Notes under the pieces: generated by a model | The model's database searches: none | Seen by the model: only the letters and a program-made list of their open reading frames with translations | Told to the model about the DNA's origin: nothing | Source of the DNA: Penicillium oxalicum | Lineage: Eukaryota > Ascomycota > Eurotiomycetes > Eurotiales > Aspergillaceae | Direction of reading: 5' to 3' | NCBI RefSeq assembly: GCF_001723175.1 | Contig: NC_064653.1 | Span: 2,728,001 to 2,792,000, forward strand | Length of the DNA: 64,000 nt | Translations under genes and position numbers: made by a program | Part shown: in pieces, positions 46,542 to 58,225 of the stretch | How the letters are laid out: every line of letters starts with the position of its first letter | Numbering within the stretch: the first letter of the stretch is position 1

Positions 46542-48275
46542 ATGAAGAATACCGTCTTTCTCATGTTGGCTGGCACTGCCATTGCCATGCCCGTCAACAA
46601 CAAGGGTCTGCCATTACGCAAGTCTCATGGCATCGAGAGTCGCACTTTCGGCGCCCTCGGTGCCGGTATCGGTGGCCATGCCTCCGGCGATGTGGGTGCC
46701 ACTCTTAGTGGCCTCGCGTCTGTCCTCGGTGGTGCTCATGCCGCAGGAGGCGCTCACTCCGGCGGCCTAGGATGGGCTGGCCTTGGTGCGAATGCTGGTC
46801 TTGGTGCAAGTGTTGGCGGAGGCGCTGACCTAGGCGCTGGTCTTGGTGCTAGTGCCCATGGCGGTGCTGGAGCCGGTCTGGGTGCTGGTGTCAGTGGAGG
46901 AGCCGACTTGGGCGCTGGTTGGGTGCTGGTGCTCACGGCGGTGCTGGAGCCGGTCTGGGTGCTGGTGTCAGTGGAGGAGCCGACTTGGGCGCTGGTCTGG
47001 GTGCTGGTGCTCACGGCGGTGCTGGAGCCGGTCTGGGTGCTGGTGTAGTGGAGGAGCCGACTTGGGCGCTGGTCTGGGTGCTAATGCCATGGCGGTGCTG
47101 GAGCCGGTCTGGGTGCTGGTGTCAGTGGAGGCGCTGACCTGGGCGCTGGTCTGGGTGCTGGTTGCGGTGCGGGTCGCTGGTGTCGGCTGGTGCTGGTGCT
47201 GGTGTGTGTTGGTGGCGGTCTTGGTGGTGACGCTTCTGGTGACGCTTCTGCCGGTGTCTCTGGGGGTGTCTCCGGCGGTGCTTCTGCTGGTGTTTCTGGC
47301 GATGCTTCCGGTGACGCCTCAGGCGATGCCTCTGGTGAAGCTTCAAATGGCTTCCCTGGTGCAACTGGCGTCTCTCCTATCACCTCCCCTGGTGCTTCTG
47401 GTGAAGCTTCTGGTGATGCCTCCGGTGATGCTTCAGGCGGTGTTTCTGGCGGTGTTTCTGGCGGTGTCTCTGGTGGTGCCTCTGGTGAATCTTCCGGTGA
47501 TGCTTCCGGTGATGCTTCAGGTGGTGTTTCCGGCGGTGTTTCTGGCGGTGTCTCTGGTGGTGCCTCTGGTGAAGCCTCTGGTGAATCTTCCGGTGATGCT
47601 TCCGGTGATGCTTCAGGTGGTGTTTCTGGCGGTGTTTCTGGCGGTGTCTCTGGTGGTGCCTCTGGTGAATCTTCCGGTGATGCTTCCGGTGATGCTTCAG
47701 GTGGTGTTTCCGGCGGTGTTTCTGGCGGTGTCTCTGGTGGTGCTTCTGGTGAAGCCTCTGGTGAAGCCTCTGGTGAAGCCTCTGGTGAAGCCTCTGGTGA
47801 ATCTTCCGGTGTTCCTTCCGGTGATGCTTCAGGTGGTGTTTCTGGCGGTGTCTCTGGTGGTGCCTCTGGTGGTGCCTCTGGTGGTGCCTCTGGTGAAGCT
47901 TCTGGCGAAGCTTCCGGTGACGCCTCTGGCGGTGCTTCTGGCGATGCTTCTGACGATGCTTCTGGCAATGCTTCCGGTGACGCCTCTGGTGAATCCTCCG
48001 GTGATGCTTCGGTTCCTGCCCCGACTGGTGTTAGCCCTACTGGGGAGGACACCGATGCTACTGGCACCGGTACTGCTCCCCTGACCTGGAGCACCAGCGT
48101 TAGCTTCTCTTGGCCCGGTGCCACTGGCTCGGCTAGCGGCTCAGCGTCTGCTAATGCTGGAGCATCTGCTAATGCCGCTGCCAACGCTGCCGCGAGTGCT
48201 GGAGCATCTGCTGAGGCCAGTGCCAACGCTGCAGCATCAGCTGGAGCGGATGGCTCCACCTGCGGTTGCGAGTGA
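46542..48275 (+). CDS. Secreted glycine/alanine/serine-rich repeat protein, frame broken in the repeats
   Basis: Predicted secreted or cell-wall structural protein. The start is ATG 46542 with signal peptide [17 protein letters not shown]. Next comes a Gly/Ala domain with tandem 78-bp units encoding roughly [21 protein letters not shown] long run of GDASG, GEASG, GGVSG and GESSG pentapeptides follows (about 47220-48010). Then a Pro/Thr linker with [13 protein letters not shown] and an Ala/Ser/Asn tail ending STCGCE (stop 48273-48275). Comparing repeat copies shows three missing bases (at 46919/46920, 47046/47047 and 47085-47088). Each moves the frame and the third restores it; another displaced patch lies at about 47163-47205. 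The conceptual protein is about 577 aa. No characterised family recognised; the composition suggests a silk- or adhesin-like coat protein. Confidence 0.75.
46853..47130 (+). repeat. Tandem 78-bp repeats in the glycine-rich gene
   Basis: Copies are recognised by GGTGCTGGAGCCGGTCTGGG; successive copies of GCTCACGGCGGTGCTGG start at 46931 and 47009, exactly 78 bases apart. Flanking copies are diverged. One-base differences between copies reveal the frame breaks. Confidence 0.85.
47220..48010 (+). repeat. Pentapeptide-coding minisatellite (15-bp units and higher-order blocks)
   Basis: 15-bp units encode G-(D/E/G)-(A/V/S)-S-G. They are grouped in larger near-identical blocks, for example 47449-47575 versus 47569-47695 and 47629-47755, pointing to recent unequal exchange. 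Frame is preserved throughout this part. Confidence 0.85.
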
Positions 48276-49168
48276 AAATTCGCAGTCTCACACTGCCGCA
48301 AAGGCCAACACGCGCATTCATGGCTCACTCTAGCCGGCGATGTGAGAAATTCATCACGCGAACCAGGTTGAAGGAATTGTGATGCTCATCAACCTTCAAA
48401 CTCGATCCAGATCCGAATTTCGACTCTTCAAGGATGTTGTAAATTGGAAATTGGTGTCTCATTTACACATACACGCTCTTTATGTCTGCTTATACATCGT
48501 GCGGAAGCGAATTGGTCACTTTTGTCAATTAATCACATCATTGTTAGTGAATCACACATTTAAGGTATCTGCAACTTTTAATTTTATTGAAGCTGTCATC
48601 AACCTAAGACATTAGTCACGGCTGAAAGATTCACTGCCCGCTCGACGCCTCGTCTGCGAGCCCGTATATTCGGCACTGGGTTCAGCTGAAGACATTGCTG
48701 GGTCTGGTTAAAGCAAGGAAGTCCACGTCGCCGTTTTTCTAGAAGCGCAAATGTCTAGAAGACCGGAAGACCACAGAGCATTGATACGGAATGGACGCAA
48801 CCAATTTCGACTGATAGTCTTTTCACTACATTTTCGCGGCGATATGATTCCGTATCTTTGAATTCCGCCTTGCGGCTAAGCCGAGACCCATTTCCAGACC
48901 TGATCGGCGGTGAGAATAACCGGAAGGCGGAGAAATGCCAAGCGGGAGGGAATTCTGCTGCCTTCCTTTCCGCTCCAGACTCCCCCTCATCCATGCGCTA
49001 TCTTATCGTCTGACCAACTACATCCACTTGGACGAGTCTCCGCCCTTCCACTAAACTACGGCGATGCCGTGGGTGTATTGACCGTGAGATTCACCAGCAT
49101 TACTGCTGATCTCCCTTCGGTCAACCCACAACCGTACCTTGGTCAGTAGCCTCTTACACCAGGCGCAA
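48276..49168. other. Intergenic
   Basis: 3' flank of the glycine-rich gene and promoter of the next gene. No gene supported. Confidence 0.5.
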
Positions 49169-51385
49169 ATGGACCAGGAGGAGGCTCCGCCGCCTTATTC
49201 GGCTGAAGACCCGTTGATCCCGCCGACTCATAGTCGCAATGGCATCTCGCAAGATACCCGACTGTCGCGAGGAGATGAGTCCGCTGTGACGCCTGCTACA
49301 GGCTCGACTACGAGCCGGTCGTCCACCCCCGTGCGTTCCGCGGTCGTCCCTACACATTTTACATCTGCTGCAGCCTATTTTGAGGAACGTCCACCCACGG
49401 TTCTCGATGGCAGTCGCGAAGTATTGCATCATTCGATGGCGATCTACCCGCAGCTCAGCCAAAGACTTTCCTCGACGTCCCCGATGCTGGAGCTCACGGG
49501 TAGAGGAAGTGGCGCAGCAGGACTGGGACGTGTTCTTGCGACATCTGTTTCCACCGCAACTAGGTCTGGCCTCTGCATCGCGCCATCTGCCCCGGCAACT
49601 TAGAGCGGAGATTCAGCGAGATCGTAAGGACCGCCCGCAGGAGACAGACGAGCAGCGACAGGCGCGCATCTCGGCTGTAGTAGACGAATGGAACCAATGC
49701 TTTTTTGAGCCGCGAGCGACTCACCTCAGCTTCGTCTATGTTGGGGAATCTGACCCCGCGCCGTCGTCTGCGCTGTGTCCTCGATGCTACCCAGCTGCTA
49801 CGAGGGCAACTCAACAGCCCGCGAGCGAAGTACCGCAAACCCTAGCCCGAATCCGGGGCCTCCTGTGACGGGTTACCCTGCCCCGCCGTTCAATGGCTGG
49901 CCGGCTTCTCCAAACCAGATTCATCCATACTACCAGCAGCCAGCCCCCTATGGTCCATACGGTGCAATGCCCCAATTTCCACCTCACGGGCCCGTACCAA
50001 ATTACCAGCCGCCTCAGTACATACCGCCCCCTTTATCTGCTCCAGGCGTCCAACAGTGGCAATGGAATCAATGGGCATATAACCAACCACAATATGCGGC
50101 CCAGCGCCCCGAGAAGAGCAGTGGGGCTCTTGGATGGATTTCATCCCTGACGTCTCAAGCCCAGAAATATGGGGAACGTTTCGCAGAGCAAGCGCAGCAC
50201 TACGGAGACCAAATCAGCACGCAAGCGATGCACTATGGCCGGCAGGTTGAGGATCAAGCACTTGCCCATGGGCGATGGATCGAAGAGCAGGCGCGCCTTC
50301 ATGGCCGTAAACAGGGTGCATACCCTTCTACACCATACGCCGCTCAAACACCATTTGCAAGTTCCGGTCAGGTAATGGACGTCTCGCAAAATGCAGCTTC
50401 ACTTTCTTCTGGAATCAACACACCTTCCCGGCCAGTCCATGAAAATCCTCATTCACACAATGCCACTCCAATTCCTCAGGGGGAAGCTGCGAACTCCCGC
50501 CGGTGTGACAACAACAACAAGGCTCAGACGGTAAACACTGAGGCGAATGCACCGGGTCCACGGCGTTCTTCGATAAGCTCACTCTCTTCTCAATCATCAC
50601 TCAGTTCGATTGACACCATATCGACCACCTCAGACCTGAGCTCCGCAGACCTTGCAGCGGTTCGTACGCAACTACAGGGCCTGCAAAATAGCGACGACCG
50701 CACCCAATACGCAGCGGCAGTCGATCTTCGGCAGCAACTAGATACGCTTCGAGAGTCCAGACGCGAGGCGAAAGTGTCGGGTCTACAGAATCGGCGCCCA
50801 AGACCGAACTTGGCACAAGGTAGTGGCACCGACAGTAGTGACTGGGGGCGTTGGGACTCGCCTGAACAACAAGCACGTGAACTGGCCGAGCGCCGTGCCA
50901 TGAAGGCCGAGCTCCGTCACACTCAACAAGCCTTCCGGGATGTTGTGCGTCATGCACGGAACGAGAAGCGCAACAGAAGATTGGCTCGACAAAACAATCG
51001 GGTCCAGGGTCCAAGAAGTTCTGGACCGCCTGTGGAGAGTCGTCATTTACTGAACGACTCCATGGCAAGCTTGTGCCTGGATAAAGATCAAGCTCCAAAA
51101 CCAGTACATGTGCAGACTGAAGCTGCCCCCTCTTCGGAAGCGAGCCGAAGCGTATCGATTGTACCCAGTGTAGCTGCAGACCCTATCTTAGGGGCTACAC
51201 CGAGAATTACGTCTGCCGGACCGATCAATGACGCTAGTGACGGGGGTGTCAGAGTTGAGGAGAGAAAGAGCAAAACCCACGGCCGCCTCAAGGACATCCT
51301 CAGACCACTAGGGTCCAAGAAGCAGCCAAAAGATAAAAGCTTAACAAAAGCGAAGGATTCGAAGAGAGACACAGATGGTGCTTAA
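49169..51385 (+). CDS. Large Pro/Gln/Ser-rich uncharacterised protein, two compensating frame breaks
   Basis: Uncharacterised cytosolic-looking fungal protein of about 738 aa. The ATG at 49169 opens MDQEEAPPPYSAEDPLIPPT (a PPxY-containing N-terminus) and continues to HFTSAAAYFEERPPTVLDGS. Near 49447 the frame shifts by one: the conserved-looking SSAKDFPRRPRCWSSRVEEV, QQDWDVFLRHLFPPQLG and VVDEWNQCFFEPRA lie in the second frame. Near 49828 it shifts back to the first frame with TANPSPNPGPPVTGYPAPPF. The second part has a Pro/Tyr/Gln-rich segment, then repeated amphipathic units (QKYGERFAEQAQHYGDQIST, QVEDQALAHGRWIEEQARLH), a Ser-rich stretch, a coiled coil (RREAKVSGLQNRRPRP to LAERRAMKAELRHTQQAFRD) and a basic tail. 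I recall similar proteins loosely labelled RING-finger proteins, but no RING cysteines are seen here. Function unknown. Confidence 0.7.
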
Positions 51386-51686
51386 AGCTCGGGTTGTAAT
51401 TGTGTTTATTTTGCATTTCTCATGTTCATACCAAGATATCCCGCGTCTGCCAAACTTTCCTTTATCATCGCACATGTTTGATTGATCTGAGATCAACGAA
51501 GTTGCGAGGACCTGCTTTCTCAAAGTTGGCCGTTTTCCTGCTCCCCAACACCAGAACGGTACCATAGATCTTGCATACAGTGGTGCGAGAGGCCACTCTC
51601 TTCCAAAAAGAAATGACCCGCATTCAAAGCGAACTTGCCGACATGGGTCTCTATTCACACGTGCCAAATGCTCCCAGGTCTCCGTC

Positions 51687-52646
51687 TTATGACTGCTGGC
51701 TTTCGTTTCTCTCGACCAGATCACCAACACCCAAACCGCGACCAACCTTCACCTTGACCATCTTCTCGCCTTCCTTACCATCCTCTTTCTTGCCCAGATC
51801 ACCAACCTCGTCTCCTTCGTCAGCATTTTCCTCGCCGTTGCCGTTGGCCTTTTCATTTTCACGGTCACGTTTCTCAATAGATTTCCAGTCCAACCATTGC
51901 TTCTGCAGGTCCAATTTCATGGCATAGGCATCCTCGCCATCGGCGTAGTATTTGCTCTCGACCTTTTCGACCTCAAATCCCAAGGTATCGCGATATAGGT
52001 GCAGAGCGGCAGTGTTGGACATGCGGACGTGCAGGGAGACGTAGTGCGCACGGTGAGACTCGGCCATTGCGCGCTCTAATTGTTCATCATTAGTGACTTC
52101 TCTGTGGAACGATGGGAGGACCACGGCATGAGAGAAACCCATGGGAGTTCAATTCGAAAAAATGAGGGGGAAAAACGAATTGCCCAAAGGCTGATATGAG
52201 CTTCAATAAGCCCTTCGAAAGATGATCTCGCGGGCATCACAGAGTGGTGTGAAATGGAGGAGGGGAAGGCCGGGAAACTCACGACTCATGCGCATCAGGC
52301 GCTCCGCAATTCCCAGCCTGCGATGCGTGCGCATCACACTCAGACTCGTAATATGACCATGTTGCACACCATCGGTAGGCTCTTCCTCCATCTTCGCCAG
52401 AACATACCCCACCACCTTGGGATACTGGCCGGAGATATCACCCGCCATGCCAGGTCCAGACCCGGATTTATAACCGTTCTTGGGCCGAACAACGGCTACA
52501 AAGCTCAGTTGAGGCCATGTCAGGGCGTGGTAGAGGTAGTATTTGAGGAAGTAGTTCTCGGGGAGGTTGGTGATGTTGCAGGTTTGAATTGAGGGGAGAA
52601 GGTCGATGTAGGAGGGGAAAGATGAGAGAGGGACAATGTCGACCAT
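51687..52646 (-). CDS. naa10: Naa10/Ard1 catalytic subunit of N-terminal acetyltransferase A
   Basis: GNAT-fold enzyme acetylating protein N-termini co-translationally with Naa15. ATG 52646 opens [20 protein letters not shown]. Exon 1 is 52646-52283 and exon 2 is 52075-51687 (donor GTGAGT, acceptor TTAG), joining RLMRMS to [10 protein letters not shown]; total 753 nt, 250 aa. Family signatures seen are [57 protein letters not shown] (acetyl-CoA-binding R-R-x-G-x-A), and [20 protein letters not shown] with [21 protein letters not shown] fungal insert ([19 protein letters not shown]) and an acidic/Lys tail follow the usual plan. Intact frame. It converges with the 49-51 kb gene. Confidence 0.95.
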
Positions 52647-54640
52647 TTTGGAGGCGTGGTGAAGGTTGGCAGACCGCTTGGTGCCGCCTTTTTACGAAAG
52701 AAGATTTAAGGAACAATTGAAAGAGTGAGGGCCCACACGAATTGGGAGAAGGGATATGTGGAAAAAGACGGACCACGCAAATGATCGTCTTGGATGGTGT
52801 TGCGATGGCCGCGGGATACACGGTCATGTGACTGGCCGGTGTGGGCCATCTGATGAGAGCTCCGTGATGTTCGCCGTTTGGACATCGTCGCGCCTCACTT
52901 GGTCACTGTCTTCTTTCCTTGCCATATGAATTACAATAATTATTGAATAGATTTGATTATATACCACATCATGGACTTGAGGATACTCAGAGATGTGAGA
53001 GAAGAACTTGACAGAGAAAGAAAGGGCCAAAATTCACTACAATATCTCCCAAGGTCTACCCTAACGAGGCTTGTAAGGTCTATGCGTTAGAATTCACCAC
53101 CCACATAGAACTATACCCTCAAAATAGTAAATAGCAAAAAAGCCACGCATTCCAGACCTCCAATATGTTGGAATTCGCCTCATCATCTTATACGAGACAT
53201 CCACAAATCATTCATACGTCAAGGTAAACGATGATTCCTGCGCCACAATATTCAGAGTATCGAGGCAATTTGGCCAATAGAAGGTATTACATGATCCCGG
53301 TTAGATTGAACTGCTACCGTGAATGTCTATCGTTCTATGCCGGCAATGACTCCATCTTGCAGCTGTCCAGATGGGATTTATCGCAATTAGAAAGCCTTGA
53401 GAATGTCGGTTTTTCGCCTGATAATCTTCCTTGCAGGCCCTTCCTTATTGACTGCCCGTGCGTCGAAGGCCGACGGGAGCTGGCGCTCGATGAGACGTAA
53501 CATCAAGGCCGACTTAAAGTGATTATACTTTGGATGTCCCCAGGTTGTGCAATACTAAGTAGCTACTTTCCAGTTTTCGCACCATTTCCCTCCGTTGATT
53601 GAACCTGATTACTTCACGAGCCCGCTGGGCATATGCGTTGCCCCTCACGTCGAGATACTTACAAGTAGGTTTAGATTAATTCGCCCCTCGAAATCAGTTT
53701 TCTTTCACTCTAGACGGGCATTTGGGAACATACTGATTTATTCGGCTACAACCTGTCGAGTAAGTCTAGTGACTCTCGCAAAGGGCCCCCCTCTGAGAGC
53801 AATTAACGCTAACTCTAGATTGTGTATGGGCGCCATATCGGGCTCAGTGGAAGTCACTTGAATCGTTCGATCTGGGTGATTCAATCAGAGTAGAACCGGG
53901 CACTTGCTTGGTTTTCCTTCCTTTTTCCATTTTCAAACTTCTGCATCTTGTGGGAAAAGGTCATGGTACCTTTGAGACACGTTGCTGTTGAATGAAGAGG
54001 AAAATGACATATCTGCAGTGGGTAAGCCACAGTCGCCCTGGTCGATGCCCACTGTAGAGCAATTGACCGTTGGTCTATGAAAGACCTCGACCGGTATATA
54101 CAACAGTTTCTTTACCATCGCCCGATAACCCTGGTAGCTAGGGGCTGAGTCCATGGAAATGCACTGAGATATGCTAACTGAGAATTCAGGGCGAGCATGC
54201 ATTCAGTTTCCAATGACATCTTGATCGAATTATTTCTTGGAATCTCTCAGATTTTATCCGAGTCAGCTCTGTATTTTCCATGTCAGAACTTGAAGCCTAA
54301 GAGAGTAATTCGGCACGTCAAAGTCACAGACACCCATGCCAGAAGCTGAGCGAGGAAGCTGCGAGCGATGAGATTGAAAATCAACTGAACCATGACTTGG
54401 CTATCAGACTAGACCATGGCTCTGACATTTGGGCAATGCAACTGGAAGATGAACTTGTTTATTGTCTAAATACAATAAACAGAGGGCTATTTACATGTCC
54501 TTCCTGTGCTCACCCACCATCCTCATCGCCTCCCTCCCCATCTCTCTCTAAACCCCCGCCTCCGCTCTGTTGACGTTGAGACCCGCCGACAACCTCTTTG
54601 TCTCCTCCATCTGGTCGACCAGGCCTCTACGAACCGCCAC
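52647..54640. other. 2-kb intergenic region, no supported gene
   Basis: naa10 promoter on the left. Frames such as 53231-53500 (89 codons, plus) show no domain. No gene claimed. Confidence 0.45.
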
Positions 54641-57186
54641 CTACTCCGGCGTCTTACCGCGAGCGAGAGCATCCTCCAGCATCGCGGCGAATTCGTCGTC
54701 AGTGATGCTGTATGACTCCGGAGGATTCTCACCGTTGGCGACGGTGTCGGATTCAGTGACGGCCTGAGGTGCGGCCGTGGAGGTGTTGGCGGTGCTTGCC
54801 CCTGCTGAAGTGTGACGTTGGATCACAGGAGCATAGTCACCGGGAGGAGGTGCCAGCGGTCCACCCAAGGCCCAGCGCGTGTGCTAGAGTAGAGAGAACA
54901 ACCCCCTGAATTAGAAAAGGAGACTGAAGAAAGTATCGTCATGAGGGGGATGGTATCTACCTTCTGAGCCTGAACGAGCCGGTAGCACTCGCTCACGTTC
55001 GTCCGCGCGTGTCTTTCACCGAGCTCGTCGCGGCGCCATCGGGAGTTCAGCGAGGTGCACAATTGGCCTGCAACAGCGCTGTCATCCACGCGGCGGTTGC
55101 TCTGATGGAGCCAGTCAAACCGCTTGGCGCGCACGCTCCGGTAGAACACGGTGAGGGGGCTAGGGTCCTGGGTTAGCGGTGCCGGGGGGAGAGAGGTGGA
55201 TCCTTGGGGGCTCACATCTGTGTCTTGGTCCTCGGTCAGGTCGATGACCGGGATGTCCTTGGGAGGCACAGTTGGAGCGGCGACGGGTCTCCGCTGGTTG
55301 GGGCCGACGACTGTTTCAACAGCGGCGGCAGTCGTGGAAGCGGGGGCTGCGTGGCGGGCAGCAATAGGAGGGAAGGCCGGCGTCATGGCCGGCGCGGTGC
55401 AAGTCGTATTCAAGAGCAGGGAGGGCGTCTGCTCAAGGGAAGTAGAAGGGCCCTGACCTCGGTGGGTGGAGAGAGCGTATGGAGGTGTCAGGAGGTCAGG
55501 TGAGGGATGCCCGGCAAGAGATGGTCGACGACTCGCCTCACGGTCTTCGAATGGAGAGAGGCACGAAAAGAAATCCGATTCGATTCCGTGCTGAGGGTGA
55601 GGTGAAGGCGAAGTGATCGAAAGTGGAGAGAATGGAGACTGGCTCGTGCCCGTGGCGCTGGGGACTGGCCCTTGAGGTCTATTTCGGTTGGGGGCCATGG
55701 GCGCCTGCGTGGCACTCACTGTAGAACCAGGTCGAGCGATCATTGACTGGAGGCCCTGGTAGTCCGCAACGAGAGAGTTGTGAGTGTGGGCCAGATCGAT
55801 GTATTGCTGTCTCCATTTCTCTGCTTCCGCCTTCACCTTGTCCATTCGAGATCGGTGATTCGCGGCTGTTCGACGCATTCTCTGCAGTTCTGCCTCGAGC
55901 TCCTGGACTTTGCACAGGCCTGTTTGAGGGTTCACCTGCTCGTATTTGCCTAGCGCATCGCGGTACTGGTTGCGCTCGAGGGTGACAGTGTCAAGGCGCC
56001 GTCGGGAGCTCTGGAGGCGTTGTCGCAGCTCTTCAATCGAGTTCTTTTGAGAACCAGCCGCCGAGCTGGGGTGTGGCGCTGAAGACAGGTTCTCGATTGG
56101 AGCGTAAGGAGAGATATGCCCCGTGCTTGACTGGCCATGACACAAAGCCTCAAAGGCTGACAACCGATCCAAGCTTCCCTCGCCAAGGCCAAATCTGCTG
56201 TGGATGCTGGAGCTGTGAGAGACACCAACTTGGCCTTTTTTGGTGCCGGAAGTCAGGTCTGTCCGGATGGGCTGACCGGAGGCAGGCTGACTGCTGGCTG
56301 GCTGGTTCAGGGTAGGTTGGCTGGGAACGGGCTGGTCGGACGTGTGCTGGTCGGAGGGAAGCTGACTGAAAAGCTTTCCAAAATCGGTGAATGGATCGAA
56401 GTCATCGCCCAGTTGAAACAGTGAGCTAAAACTATTTTGCTGTGTAGAGAGAGAAGTAGCGGTCTCAATCGGGGTGTTCTCTAGGGGTTGAGTTTGAACA
56501 GAGGGTTGAGTTGAAGATGATTTGATGGTGTTGTCCTTGGGTGTTGGGACATCTTGCCGGTCAAGGTTACGCTGCTTATGAGATGAGACATCATGCTCAA
56601 TCCCGAATGCTTCTCCATTAGTACGCTTCTTATTGGCGTGGCTCAGATCTGTTTGAAGAGGCTGGTTGGCCGGGGGCTCAATGACAAGCTTTGCAGAATC
56701 GTTGAATGGATCGAAATCATCATTTGCGTCAAACAAGGAGGCGAGATCATCTTCCTCTGAAGGGTGAGATGGAGCTGGTTGAAGGTGACCGTTTCCTTGA
56801 GGTTCAGTCTGAATGAAAGGTTGAATGGGAGATGGGTTGGCGGTGTTGTCCTCGGACGTCGAGACAGTCTGCACACCGAGGTTGCATCGCTTATGAGATG
56901 AGGTATCATGCTCAATCCCAAATGCTTCTTCATTAGTACGTTTCTTCGTCAGATCACCCAGGTGTACGTTGGTAGACCGATTGGAGCAAGACTCAAGGAC
57001 AAGCTTTTCACAATCATTGAAGGGATTGAAATCATCCTCGGCGTCAAACAGGGAGTCGAGGTCATCTTCCTTTGGGGGGTAAGAAGGATCCAGCTGGGAG
57101 GGCTGAGATCCAGGGGAAAGTGTAAGCCCCAGATCATGAACTGGTGTGCTTGTGGGATCCATGGGACAAGACTCACGAAGGTCCAT
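54641..57186 (-). CDS. Unrecognised coiled-coil protein with three acidic Phe repeats and a SUMO-interaction-like motif
   Basis: Two exons: 57186-54961 and 54883-54641 (donor GTAGAT, acceptor TCTAG), joining LVQAQK to HTRWALGGPL; 822 aa. The N-terminal third repeats a block three times: DDLDSLFDAEDDFNPFND, DDLASLFDANDDFDPFND and FSSLFQLGDDFDPFTD. The first two are separated by a second shared block (KKRTNEEAFGIEHDTSSHK, KKRTNGEAFGIEHDVSSHK). A central coiled coil (EELRQRLQSSRRRLDTVTLE to MRRTAANHRSRMDKVKAEAE) follows, then Pro/Ser-rich sequence. IPVIDLTEDQDTD looks like a SUMO-interacting motif (V-I-D-L next to acidic residues). A more structured-looking tail has VFYRSVRAKRFDWLHQSNRR and SYSITDDEFAAMLEDALARG. 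I recognise no family; a nuclear regulatory role is a guess. Confidence 0.75.
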
Positions 57187-58225
57187 TTGGGTTGAGATCA
57201 GGCGTGGATTGGAACGAAGAGGTGATTGGGTCGAGGGGTTTTGCTCTGAAGTGTTGCTCGCACAAAGAGATGCTCACGGTGTGAATATTGAATCAGGAGG
57301 TGATCGTGTTGAACAGAGTCGTTTCCAAAAGCCGCGTAGATAAAGAGTAGGTGGTGGCGTGCGGAGGTGTGGAGAGTGAGGAAAGGTAGTCTGCTTGAAG
57401 AGTATTACTCTGAAGAGCCGTTCACACGGAACAATATCCGGTCACAGTAGAGAATGGACAATAAAGGTGATCAGAGTGAACAGGGCTATTGTCAGGAGCT
57501 GTTCACAGTTGGAGGAAGAGAAGGTCGCAGTGTGAAGAAAAGAGAAAAAGTAGTTCACTCGAAGGGTGTCACTGTGAGGAGTGTATGTAGAAGATTAGAA
57601 TTATTATGTGGGTAGGAAAGTGAAATGATCACAGTGGTAGTTGCAACGAGTGAAGAGTGTAAAGAGGAAAAGAAAATATCATAACGCGTGAGACGTGGAT
57701 TTATAGAAGCATCGTGGTAGCAGATGTTTGATGCCTTTTTTTGTTTATACAGAAGCGAAAGTATTCTATAGGCAGAACCTATGACCGCCTTCTGCCTGCT
57801 ATTTTTCTCTATCATCTACAGGAGGTCACCGCTCTAAAGCCTATAGTAGGCAGAAGCTCTCATACTCAATGTTTTTTTCCCTATCGAGTCAGTACATGTG
57901 ATAGACAGATTAAGGATTTGTTTGCTTATCTACCGTATATCATAAGAGCTTCTTACTATGAGAAGCAAACAAAAGAAGGTTCAGGTACCATAGAATGCTA
58001 GATCTAGTCACTTCTTATCTGTTCCGTCGTTATCGTGTGATCTTATGTTTGTGTCGCGCAAAACACTAGACCCGTATGACGTCTGGGCTCACCGCCTTAT
58101 AAGCTCCCCTCGTCACGTGTTTTCACCTTAACCTTCTTCCGTCTCACCGCCTTGTTACCGCCCTTCGGTCCGACATTACTCCGAGATCCACTCCACGCAT
58201 TTCCACGCGGCATCCCACCATCAAC
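57187..58225. promoter_or_regulatory. Divergent promoter region between the repeat protein and lst8
   Basis: About 1 kb between divergent starts. It contains scattered GTTCAC/TCACAGT words (57420-57660), an inverted repeat GGCAGAA/TTCTGCC at 57771-57777 and 57790-57796 with a third GGCAGAA at 57849-57855, and CACGTG at 58115. No gene seen. Confidence 0.4.

Noticed and set aside
46843..48084. 413-codon plus-strand frame rich in Val, Leu and Pro
   Set aside because: It is the shifted frame of the Gly/Ser repeat gene; it lacks a signal peptide and exists only because of the 15-bp repeats.
47081..48328. 415-codon minus-strand frame of [12 protein letters not shown] repeats
   Set aside because: Antisense shadow of the same repeats; the plus strand has the signal peptide, leader and stop.
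49169..51385. RING-finger annotation for this gene
   Set aside because: No RING-type Cys/His spacing is visible in any frame.
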